Assembly (NCBI GenBank): GCA_903895725.1
Contig: CAITUV010000043.1
Location: 385,298-449,297, forward strand
Source: an uncultured Myxococcales bacterium
Lineage (GTDB): Bacteria; Myxococcota_A; UBA9042; CAIXZC01
Direction: 5' to 3'
DNA length: 64,000 nucleotides
Shown here in pieces: positions 9,216-19,704 of this stretch. Each line of letters starts with the position of its first letter. The first letter of the stretch is position 1. The translations under genes and the position numbers were made by a program. The notes beneath the pieces are model-generated. The model was not told where the DNA came from, made no database searches, and saw nothing but the letters and a program-made list of their open reading frames with translations.

Positions 9216-12200
9216 TCATTGGCACTTGCCTTCGACGCATTGCATCCCACCTGCACAATCGCCACACGAGAAGAGGCAGTCGTTCGGGCCGCACTCCTTG
9301 TCCCCGCAGTCCGCATTGCACTGGGGAATGCACATCTCGAACTCGGTCTTGCACTGGTCGAACGCCACCTCGGCCAGGCACTGGTCCATCTCGGAGCCGG
9401 GGGCCTTGTCACTACAGAACGGCTCTGCGCACATCTCCCAGGTCAGCGCGTAGTAGAGGTAGTAGGGAGAAGCGCTGAAGTAGCACTCGTCGATGCAGGC
9501 CTGATCGCCCTCCTCGCAGCCCAGAGTGCACTCATAGATCTGCTTGCAGGTCTTGGTGCCTCCCTGGGCGAAGCACTCGGCAAACTCCAAAGCACAGTAG
9601 GTGAAGAGGCATTCGTCCCAGCAGGCCTGTCCCTCCGTCCCCTGCGGGCACTCGGTACAATGCACCGCTGCGCATCCGCTCAGCTTCGCCTGAGCCTGCT
9701 TTCCCGAGGAATCCAGCCACTTGCCGCAGTCGTCCCAGCAGGCGTCGTCCCAGGTCTCGCACTCGGTGCACTGGTACCACTGACGGCATGTGCCGGTGCC
9801 CGCCTTCACGCAGCCGCCCAGTGCGCAGACCATCCCTTCCGGACAGGAGCCGCAGCTTCCGCCGACCCCATTGTGTCCGCACTGCTTTCCGGTGCAATCC
9901 AGCGCACACGCTCCGCAGAACAAGTCCGCGCAGCACACCTCGCCCGCCTCGGAGCACGTCCCGCAGCTTCCGCCACACCCGTCATCGCCGCATTCCTGGA
10001 ATTGGGCGCAAAGGGGAACGCATGGTCCCACGCACAGCCCGTCCTTGCACGTCTCCCCGTCGAGGCAGGAGGCTTCGTCGGACCAGACCCAGCAGCCCGC
10101 TTCATCCTCCATGCAGCGGTGGTGTGCAGTCTCACCGGTACACTCAGGTCCCGTCCCGGGAGGGCAGAGAGACTTGCCCTTGCACTGCTCCTCGAGGACG
10201 TCCGGCACCCACACCGAGAAGTCGCTGCCCCAGGCATCCCAGCCGGAAGGCTTCACGTCGTCCGCTCCGGAAACCTGATCCGCAGTACCCCCACTGGATG
10301 AGCAAGCGGCGACGCACAGCAAGGCGATGAGCAGGGACGCCGAGATTACGGCAGGGAGCGACGGAATGGGCGTTCGTCTCAGCCGAGTAAGACCGGCGAG
10401 CACAAGCAGGGAAAGCACCAGCGGCAGTGCACAGGCCTCGTGTCCCCGTCCGGCCGCGCTGCAACCCGTGCCGCCGTCACCGGGCGCTGCGGAGTCCCCG
10501 GAGGAGAGATCGTCCCCCGCCGGCGGCGGGGGCTCGATTCCCGGCTCGTAGGGCAGCGCCTCGCCCCGCTTCCGCACCCGGCAAAGGTCCCCTCCGGTCG
10601 GGGACCACGTGAGGTTGCGACGGCTGAGGGAGCCGATGGTCCCCTGCGCGGAAATCCGCCAGACGTAGCTCATGCCCTTGAACGGAACGGGAAGGTAGCT
10701 CGGGCTGCCGATGCTGTCGAACCAGAACAGCGTGCCGTCCAACGCCGCGGCAATGCCCCCGGGGGCATTGTTGACTTCCTTGTCCGCGGACCACTTCGGA
10801 TCCATGGCCGGCACCGCAACACCATCAACCAGCCAGAAGGGGGACATGGCCGGCTTGTTCGACGACACGGCGTAGCCCTTGCCGGTCAGCAGGACGACCG
10901 ATCGTGGGCTGTCGACGGAAGCGACTTCGTGGACCGCCCCATCCGCGTCGTAGTGGAGGAGCGCGTTTCCCCCGTGATTGGCCACCACGAATCCGCCGGT
11001 CCCGGTGGCAACGACGTCCATGGGAGCGCTCAGCGGAGCGCCCGACGCGGCATCCGACGCGGTTCCGTCGGGTGCGATGCGGACGACGCGGTTGGCGGCC
11101 ACGTCACACACGAGCACATTGCCCGCGGCATCGATGTCAAGCCCCGCCGGAGCGGAAATGCCGGCTACGAGCTCCGGCTCCTGCAGCTTTCCGTCCGCGC
11201 CCACGGTGAACATCAGGACTCCCTTGAGGTCCGCATCCGACACGGCTACGAGGTCCTCGGTGGCCGCGACGCCGACCGGGCGCTTGAGCGGCTCTTCCCA
11301 GATCAGATTCGCTCCTCCCCCATCCGGAAGGAGCTTGCCCAGGAACGGCTCTTCAGGAAGCACCACGAGCAGCTCCCCGCCCCGCACCCTGAAATCGACG
11401 GGCTTGATCTCGAGCAGGCCGTAGTAGGTCGGGTACTGGTTGTAGTAGGTCGCTCCGACCGTGAAGATTCGGCCATCGGGAAGCACGGTGATGTCGGACG
11501 CATGGCCGAGCGACCAGCTCATGCTGTCTCCGTTCGGACGCGAGGGCTCCTGGGAAAACTCAACGGCATGCACCACCCAGTTCGCGTCGACGCGGTGGAG
11601 ACTTCGGTCCAGCAGATGGGTCATGAGTACGTAGATGCCCCCGGAGTTGTCCGGTGCCAGATCGACGATGTCCCCTCCGCCAAAGAGGATGGAGGCCTTC
11701 TGGAAGTCGACGATGTCCACGACCCGCACGATGCGTCCGTCGGGCAGAAACGCAGCGACCAGGGGCGAGGTGCCGGACCCCTCCGCGCAGTTAATGCTCC
11801 GGTTGAATGCGAAGTACACGATGCCGCGGACCTCTTCGAAGAGCAGGCCGTCGACGGAGATCTCGACCGAGCAGGCTCCCCACGGCACGGTCCCGTCCTC
11901 TTTCATGTACTGTACCGACACCAGGTCCGCCAGGCCGTCATAGGCCAACTCGACCGTGTCGTCTGGACCCGACCGCAGGATCTTGCCCCCGCGGTAGCCG
12001 ACCCAGACGCGACCGAGCGGGTCGACCATCCACGAGGTGGGAACCGGCTCGGGACCGACCAAGCTGGTGACGACCGTCTCGGGAAAGACCTCGGTTCTCG
12101 TGCCGTCCGGAGCCATGCGGACTACCGGGTATTTCCCGGGCTTGAGCTCGTAGTCGAGTCCGTACACGTTTCCCTTGGGGTCGCAGACCATGGGCGAGTG

Positions 12201-13724
12201 GAATGCCGGCACGGAGAGCGGCTTGCCCGGGAGGTCCCACCCTTCGAACTCGTAGAGCATCATCATGTCAGGGCCGTTGGAACCCGCGACGACGAGCCCT
12301 CCGTCTTTCCCGGCAAACGTATTGCCGTCTATGGTTCCGCCTCCAGGACCGGCCTGGAAGGCCGAGCCCCAATAGAGGGCGGACATGGTCCAGTCCTCCG
12401 ACGGCTGCGGGAACCACCGGTCGTCTGTCTGGTCCAGCGGATCGGTGAAGTCCGAGACCTCCAGGCCATCGCTGATGCCACCCCCGTCCGTATCCCGGAC
12501 CTTGGGGTCAGTGCCGCGCTTCTTCTCCACGCCGCCGGTCAGACCGTCCATATCGTAGTCGAGGAAGTCCAGGTCGTAGCCGAACGCGAAGTACGCCTGC
12601 ATCATGGTCCCGAACCAGCCGTCCTCGAGCCGGGCCAGGCATGTGGAACCCCCGGCCGCACCGTGCGGGGAGGTAGTCCAGTTCTGCGGGGAGATCTGCT
12701 CTGCGATCCCCATCACGGTCTCGGGCTGCATGAGGGGGAAAGCGCTGTGGGGGACGTCCGGATCGATCAGCCACAGCCCGTTCCCAGCACCGACCAGCAT
12801 CCCCGTGTCGGGATCCCACTGGAGCCCATTCCAGATGCCATGCGCCGGGTAGTTGAAGAAGCCCCACGAGTTCGTCTCATTGAGAGGGCTGTATTCGAAT
12901 TTCGTCAGCTCCACCACCTTGCCATCGGGATCGAGCCGCATCAGCATCCGAGACAGGACTGAAGCCGTCTCCTCGTTGGCGATCTCCACGTTGGCGTCGA
13001 AGAATGCACGGCCCGATTCATCCGCGGTCAGGTTGTTGCCCATCTCGTAGATGTTGAGGGCCACGGTCCCGGAAGGAACATCGAGCTTCTTGACGAGATC
13101 CTTGCTGTTGAGCACGCTTTCGACCCGGCTGCCGGTGGGTTTGGACAGGTCGACCCGCAGCAGGTGCCGGGTGGGCTCGCTGACCACTTGCACGATCACC
13201 CAGAGCGTTCCTTCCGCACCGGGGGCGATGGACATCACCGATACCGGGGACCCCGCTGCGTCATTGACCTCCTCGACCGGGATGAGCACCTGCACGTCTC
13301 CCTCGAGCGTAAAGGAGAAGATCGGGCTGCCTCCCTGGCCTCCCACGTCTCCGTAAGCCTGGAACCCGGCGTACAGGGTCGCCAGGTCCCGGGAGGACGC
13401 AAGAGCCCGAATCTCGCCCAGGCTGAGCCCGCCTGCCGCCTGCTGGAAATCACCCTTGGCGGCCACGGGGTGAGTCCAGGGCGCATCAACGAAGTACCCC
13501 GGACCGATGGCATTGACCGCACCACCCTCGGACGCCACCGCCATCATCATGTTCGGACCGCCAGCGCATCCATAGATGAGGGGCGCCCAGGACCCCTCCT
13601 TGACGGGGCCCACTGCGACCGACCATGCTCCGACAGGCTGCCCGTCGTTGAAAAGCTGAGCGTGCGCGGCGACGCTCGTGAACGTGAGGGAGACTGCCAC
13701 CAGCAAACCGGCTGCCGTTTTCAT
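9216..13724 (-). CDS. Giant secreted beta-propeller protein fused to a Cys-rich lipoprotein-like half
   Basis: The 1,502-residue protein begins with a signal peptide ending AAHAQ. Residues of about 30-1060 form NHL/SMP-30-like propeller repeats (LDIDAAGNVLVCD, VVRIAPDGT), with a calcium-type DTDGGGISDGLE segment near residue 410. Around residue 1088 it has GTGCSAAGRG, a hydrophobic stretch and LRR, which looks like a C-terminal MYXO-CTERM signal. Without any stop it runs straight into a second hydrophobic segment with lipobox-like VAAC (Cys1141), and then about 360 Cys-rich residues with CGDDGCGGSCGTC modules. This looks like two secreted proteins joined in frame. No internal Met start or ribosome site is evident between them. 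Confidence 0.75.
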   Translation of the reverse strand: MKTAAGLLVAVSLTFTSVAAHAQLFNDGQPVGAWSVAVGPVKEGSWAPLIYGCAGGPNMMMAVASEGGAVNAIGPGYFVDAPWTHPVAAKGDFQQAAGGLSLGEIRALASSRDLATLYAGFQAYGDVGGQGGSPIFSFTLEGDVQVLIPVEEVNDAAGSPVSVMSIAPGAEGTLWVIVQVVSEPTRHLLRVDLSKPTGSRVESVLNSKDLVKKLDVPSGTVALNIYEMGNNLTADESGRAFFDANVEIANEETASVLSRMLMRLDPDGKVVELTKFEYSPLNETNSWGFFNYPAHGIWNGLQWDPDTGMLVGAGNGLWLIDPDVPHSAFPLMQPETVMGIAEQISPQNWTTSPHGAAGGSTCLARLEDGWFGTMMQAYFAFGYDLDFLDYDMDGLTGGVEKKRGTDPKVRDTDGGGISDGLEVSDFTDPLDQTDDRWFPQPSEDWTMSALYWGSAFQAGPGGGTIDGNTFAGKDGGLVVAGSNGPDMMMLYEFEGWDLPGKPLSVPAFHSPMVCDPKGNVYGLDYELKPGKYPVVRMAPDGTRTEVFPETVVTSLVGPEPVPTSWMVDPLGRVWVGYRGGKILRSGPDDTVELAYDGLADLVSVQYMKEDGTVPWGACSVEISVDGLLFEEVRGIVYFAFNRSINCAEGSGTSPLVAAFLPDGRIVRVVDIVDFQKASILFGGGDIVDLAPDNSGGIYVLMTHLLDRSLHRVDANWVVHAVEFSQEPSRPNGDSMSWSLGHASDITVLPDGRIFTVGATYYNQYPTYYGLLEIKPVDFRVRGGELLVVLPEEPFLGKLLPDGGGANLIWEEPLKRPVGVAATEDLVAVSDADLKGVLMFTVGADGKLQEPELVAGISAPAGLDIDAAGNVLVCDVAANRVVRIAPDGTASDAASGAPLSAPMDVVATGTGGFVVANHGGNALLHYDADGAVHEVASVDSPRSVVLLTGKGYAVSSNKPAMSPFWLVDGVAVPAMDPKWSADKEVNNAPGGIAAALDGTLFWFDSIGSPSYLPVPFKGMSYVWRISAQGTIGSLSRRNLTWSPTGGDLCRVRKRGEALPYEPGIEPPPPAGDDLSSGDSAAPGDGGTGCSAAGRGHEACALPLVLSLLVLAGLTRLRRTPIPSLPAVISASLLIALLCVAACSSSGGTADQVSGADDVKPSGWDAWGSDFSVWVPDVLEEQCKGKSLCPPGTGPECTGETAHHRCMEDEAGCWVWSDEASCLDGETCKDGLCVGPCVPLCAQFQECGDDGCGGSCGTCSEAGEVCCADLFCGACALDCTGKQCGHNGVGGSCGSCPEGMVCALGGCVKAGTGTCRQWYQCTECETWDDACWDDCGKWLDSSGKQAQAKLSGCAAVHCTECPQGTEGQACWDECLFTYCALEFAECFAQGGTKTCKQIYECTLGCEEGDQACIDECYFSASPYYLYYALTWEMCAEPFCSDKAPGSEMDQCLAEVAFDQCKTEFEMCIPQCNADCGDKECGPNDCLFSCGDCAGGMQCVEGKCQ

Positions 13725-13850
13725 GTCCTAGGCCTCCGAATCCTGAACAGGAACGAGAGTACTGCAAACGCGCCCTCCAAGTACAGAAACCGGTTTGCTT
13801 CGGCATCGACCCGGAGGCACAATGGGGCCCAGAGACACCGGAGGCAGTCG

Positions 13851-16082
<2,232 letters not shown>

Positions 16083-16122
16083 TCACCCTCCATGGGCCGG
16101 AACATCGTCCGGCTGGTCCCGA

Positions 16123-16151
16123 AATGTATCCGCCAATGAAGAACGGTGCAA
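16123..16151 (-). promoter_or_regulatory. Possible enolase promoter
   Basis: On the minus strand TTGCAC (16151-16146) and TACATT (16128-16123) are separated by 17 bases, about 45 bases before the eno start. The match to consensus is modest. Confidence 0.3.
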
Positions 16152-16169
16152 GCGGGAACGAACATGGAA

Positions 16170-16184
16170 CGTTCGAAACGAACG
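16170..16184. other. Inverted repeat upstream of eno
   Basis: A perfect 6-bp inverted repeat (CGTTCG, AAA, CGAACG) sits in a stretch rich in GAACG words, just upstream of the possible eno promoter. There is no T-run, so an operator is as likely as a terminator for the preceding lipoprotein gene. Confidence 0.3.
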
Positions 16185-16226
16185 CGGGACGGGGAAGGGG
16201 AGGGGCTGGGGGGAAGGTGCCGGCGC

Positions 16227-19200
16227 TCAGCGAACGTCGATCACGATGTTGTCCAGGCCCCAGGATTCATCATCGGCGCCCTGGTCCAGAGTGGACTGGC
16301 CGGCGACTTCCAGCAGGTTTTCAGTGTGGGCCAGGATCGCAGCGACATGCTCCACGCGCTCCTGCGGCCAGCTGCCGCCACACACGTTGGCTCCGTCGCA
16401 AAGGCCGGGCGGGTCGCTGTTCTGGCAGCCGGCCGAGCAGAAGCAGAAGGTGCTCTTGAACACCTCCTGACCCGCGAACTTCACGATGGCCGTCTCCCCG
16501 TCCCAACTGTCGATCTTCACGAAGTCCACCGCAACCCGCGCCTCGGCATGCGGCACGCCCAGGAGCGGGTAGCTCTTGGCATTGGTTCCCCCGGCGAGCG
16601 CATTGTAGCCGCCCAACACGTTCCCGAACACGCCGCACGACGTGATGGTATTGGTTGCCGACCAGCCCTCCGTCGGCGACTCGAAGTCCTCGTACGCCAC
16701 CCGCGTCCAGCCGCCACCGTCCTTGACCATGTCGCAGAACGCCTGGAACGGCTCTCCCGGGCCTTCCGTGCCGTCGGGGTCGAGGAAGTACTTGCCGCTC
16801 AGGCACGAGGCGTCCGCAGCCAGGATGTCCTTGCAGGTTCCAAAGAGGGACGAGTAAGCGGCACATTCATCCCGCACGGCGTGCACGACCACCTTCGAGA
16901 GGACCGGGGTGAGTCCCTCGGTTCCCGGGATCAGGAGCACCTTGAGATCGAGGAACATGCCTCGAGCCGACGCGGGCAAATCGAAGTAGCACTCGGAGGA
17001 ATCCGCATTGCACGAGGCGGGCGCAATCGCCGGCGAATAGGGAAGCCCGTCGAGGTCCTTTTCGCAGTCGGCTGCTCGAAGGGCAACCCGGATCTTGGCG
17101 CCTTCCGGGAGGGGCTTGTGCTGCGTCGTCACCTTGTCCCAGAATGTGGTCACCGAGCACAGGCCCTCGAGAGTGGATGCCCCCGGACAGCAGCCCCACC
17201 CCTGGAAGCGCTGGACATAATGGCCCTTGGGCGCCACCACGGTGTTGAGCTGGTAGCCACTGAGGTCGCTATAGCTGTAGGTCGCGCTGCCGAGGTCGAC
17301 GATTGCCGATACCACGGTGTTCTCGAGGGGGTCTCCGTTCCCGATGGGCGGGTTGATGAAATACGGCTTGTCCGGCGTTCCGTCCTGGTCGGCATCGATG
17401 TCGATGCCCACCTTGTCCATGTCGACCTCGACCGCGACGCTGAAGTCGTGAGCGGCACCGTCGACGTCAGAGCTTCCGCACTTGTTCATGCTCAGGTTCC
17501 ACACGTCGCCTTCTCCGTCGATGGTCACGCCGCAACCGGAGTTGGCGCCCGGGCCACAGACCCCGTTGCCGCTGAGCTTGACCACGCCGACGACCTTGAG
17601 CGACTCGGCATCGATCTTGACGACCCCGTAGTCATACTCGCTGAGGGAGACGTAGACGTAGGGGTGCTCCGGCTTGCCCGAGGGCATGATGCCGCGGCTG
17701 TTGAGCAGCGAGCTCATGCCCGTGCCTTCGGACCAGAGCTTGGGGGAGCCGGGGGTGGAGTCGAACCGCTCGGAGATGTAGGAGAACTGCTCGGTGATCG
17801 GGTCGAACATGTAGGCAATTGCACTGTCCGCACCGCCCCAGCTTCCCATCCAGATGCGTCCCTTGTAGTCCACTCCGATCCCGTAGTTGGTTCCATTGAG
17901 CGGATAGGTCTTCACCGACCCGTCCTTGGGATCGACGCGACCGAGGAGCTTCTTGTCGAGCGTGCTGACCCAGATGATGCCATCCTGGTCAATGGCAAAG
18001 CCGTAGTGGTAGTCCAGGCCGCTGTTGATGGTCTGGGTGACGACCACGCGGGGGTTCATTCCCATGGCAACCGGCTTGAGCGGGTCGAACTCGTAGCTGA
18101 GCTTCCAGATGTTCTTGGAGTTGCTGCCGCAGCAGCCCCAGTCGGTGCAGTTGCAGTTCGTCATGGAGCAGAGACCTCCGACCCACGCCTCGTGCTCGCC
18201 GGAAATGGCCAGGCCGCGCAACCCCACGTTGCCGCAGGAGCCGTTGCTATACTTGGTCCAGAGGGTGACGTTCTCATCGACAAAGAGCGGGCTGCCGAGG
18301 TAGAGCACGCACTCATCGGTTCCCGTATCCAGGATCTCTCCCCCCGTGATCCGTCCGTCGCCGTCCAAATCCGAAGAAGTCTCGATGGAGCCGTTCCCGT
18401 TCCTGTCGATGCAGTACGTGGTGTGGGCGGCGATGATCGCAATCTGGCTTCCGTTCCGGCATGCCACCCACACGCTTCCGTCCGTGTCCACGGCGGTTCG
18501 AGACGGGTCATCGCACACCCTGTACTCGCCGACTTCCTTGCCCGCGCTCGTGTCCACCTTGGATACCGTGTCGTCGGCATTGTTGGCCGCCCAGAGGAAG
18601 GGCAGAACGACCTCGGAGGCGTCAACCATGAGCTCGGAGTCCTGAGTGAGTGCCACGGCCTCATTGTCATGTCCGTCCAACGCAAAGGGGACGTCCGAGC
18701 CCTTGCCGAACTCGAAGGAGTGGTCTTCGCCCGACTCCAGCACGTCGCATCCCTCGACCGGAGCGCATGTGTCGCAGCTACCCGGCTTGCAGATCGCACA
18801 GTACTCGTCCACCACCCCGTCACAGTTGTCATCGATGCCGTTGCAGAGCTCGATGACGCCCGGATGGACCAGGGCCTTCTGATCATCGCAGTCCGGGCCC
18901 TTCTCCGTTCCTGGCACGACGGTGTAGAATGGTTCCTGGCCCGCCAGGCATAGACAGGCGATATCCCCCTCCGGAGAGTATCCGTCCAGGTCCTCGTCCT
19001 TGAGGAATTGGGAGCAGTCGAGTGCGTTGTCGTCCGCCGCACCGCTGCAGTCATTGTCCAGCGTGTCGCAGATCTCGTCGGCCTCCGGGTTGATGGCCGC
19101 GGCTGCGTCATCGCAGTCCGTGCCCTTCTGCGTGCCTTCCGGAACCACGTACACCCCCTCGGGATCCGGAGCGGTCAGGCACTGCACGAGCCCTTCGGCA

Positions 19201-19520
19201 ACAAACCCGTCCTCGTCCGCATCGACGAGGTAGTTGGTGCACTGCGTCTGCTCCGTTTCCTTGGGAACGTCGGTGGGACCCGCGTCCTGCGCAGCGTCCG
19301 CCGAGGCGTCAGCAACCACATCCTGGGGCGGCGCACCGTGGTCGGTCACCTCGGGCAGGCCCAGGTCCCCCTTGCCGTCCGCCGCATCGGGGCCGTCGAC
19401 CTTCTCGCCCGAGACGTCGCTGGCGTCCGGGTGACCCTTTACGGTCTTGGAGCTGCCGCACGCGAACGCCGGCAGAAGCGCAGCAACGACCAGAAGACGC
19501 AGAGCAATCTTGAACCCCAT
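16227..19520 (-). CDS. Large lipoprotein with MopE-like motifs, propeller repeats and a fibrinogen-like module
   Basis: The 1,097-residue product has a lipoprotein signal with lipobox AFAC. An Asp-rich linker follows, then two MopE-type motifs (CDTLDNDCSG, CNGIDDNCDG). The central region has propeller-like repeats (DGSVWVACRNG, DQDGIIWVST, DYKGRIWMG). Near residue 900 there is a stretch like the start of a fibrinogen C-terminal domain: SGKYFLDPDG, then FQAFCDM and GGGWTRV. The end resembles a lectin- or jelly-roll-like binding domain. The ligand is unknown. The ATG has a strong GGAGGAGGGG site that is partly inside a palindrome at 19530-19548. A surface binding role is inferred. Confidence 0.75.
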   Translation of the reverse strand: MGFKIALRLLVVAALLPAFACGSSKTVKGHPDASDVSGEKVDGPDAADGKGDLGLPEVTDHGAPPQDVVADASADAAQDAGPTDVPKETEQTQCTNYLVDADEDGFVAEGLVQCLTAPDPEGVYVVPEGTQKGTDCDDAAAAINPEADEICDTLDNDCSGAADDNALDCSQFLKDEDLDGYSPEGDIACLCLAGQEPFYTVVPGTEKGPDCDDQKALVHPGVIELCNGIDDNCDGVVDEYCAICKPGSCDTCAPVEGCDVLESGEDHSFEFGKGSDVPFALDGHDNEAVALTQDSELMVDASEVVLPFLWAANNADDTVSKVDTSAGKEVGEYRVCDDPSRTAVDTDGSVWVACRNGSQIAIIAAHTTYCIDRNGNGSIETSSDLDGDGRITGGEILDTGTDECVLYLGSPLFVDENVTLWTKYSNGSCGNVGLRGLAISGEHEAWVGGLCSMTNCNCTDWGCCGSNSKNIWKLSYEFDPLKPVAMGMNPRVVVTQTINSGLDYHYGFAIDQDGIIWVSTLDKKLLGRVDPKDGSVKTYPLNGTNYGIGVDYKGRIWMGSWGGADSAIAYMFDPITEQFSYISERFDSTPGSPKLWSEGTGMSSLLNSRGIMPSGKPEHPYVYVSLSEYDYGVVKIDAESLKVVGVVKLSGNGVCGPGANSGCGVTIDGEGDVWNLSMNKCGSSDVDGAAHDFSVAVEVDMDKVGIDIDADQDGTPDKPYFINPPIGNGDPLENTVVSAIVDLGSATYSYSDLSGYQLNTVVAPKGHYVQRFQGWGCCPGASTLEGLCSVTTFWDKVTTQHKPLPEGAKIRVALRAADCEKDLDGLPYSPAIAPASCNADSSECYFDLPASARGMFLDLKVLLIPGTEGLTPVLSKVVVHAVRDECAAYSSLFGTCKDILAADASCLSGKYFLDPDGTEGPGEPFQAFCDMVKDGGGWTRVAYEDFESPTEGWSATNTITSCGVFGNVLGGYNALAGGTNAKSYPLLGVPHAEARVAVDFVKIDSWDGETAIVKFAGQEVFKSTFCFCSAGCQNSDPPGLCDGANVCGGSWPQERVEHVAAILAHTENLLEVAGQSTLDQGADDESWGLDNIVIDVR

Positions 19521-19529
19521 GTTCCCCTC

Positions 19530-19548
19530 CTCCGATTGGCAATCGGAG
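19530..19548. promoter_or_regulatory. Perfect 9-bp palindrome overlapping the Shine-Dalgarno region
   Basis: CTCCGATTG and CAATCGGAG are separated by one base. The right arm, read on the minus strand, lies directly at the GGAG of the ribosome site for the gene starting at 19520. It may be a repressor operator just after the promoter or a leader hairpin that masks the ribosome site. Confidence 0.5.
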
Positions 19549-19576
19549 TATGCAGCAGAACAGTGGGAAAAAGCAA
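19547..19576 (-). promoter_or_regulatory. Possible promoter of the 1,097-residue lipoprotein gene
   Basis: On the minus strand TTGCTT (19576-19571) and CATACT (19552-19547) are 18 bases apart. The -35 hexamer is the same as that at 5312-5317 and lies at the edge of the dispersed repeat at 19572. Confidence 0.35.
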
Positions 19577-19612
19577 CAGGAACGAGGATGGACCGCAGGG
19601 ACATTGCGGCCA
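19572..19612. repeat. Dispersed intergenic repeat, copy 1
   Basis: It shares 21 identical bases followed by about 18 partly matching bases with the copy at 22123. The core word is AACAGGAACGAG. It lies between two minus-strand genes. Confidence 0.6.
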
Positions 19613-19704
19613 ATCGGCTCCAACCGCACGAAGGAGCTTGTTGCACAACCTCGCAATGGGTATGGCGCCGGATGCAGCCTTGCGGGCCGCTCAGGGAAGA
19701 GAGC

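Noticed and set aside
10440..12962. Open frame of 840 codons opposite the giant propeller gene
   Set aside because: Its composition is Arg/His/Gly-rich and lacks any domain; it mirrors the coding frame on the minus strand.
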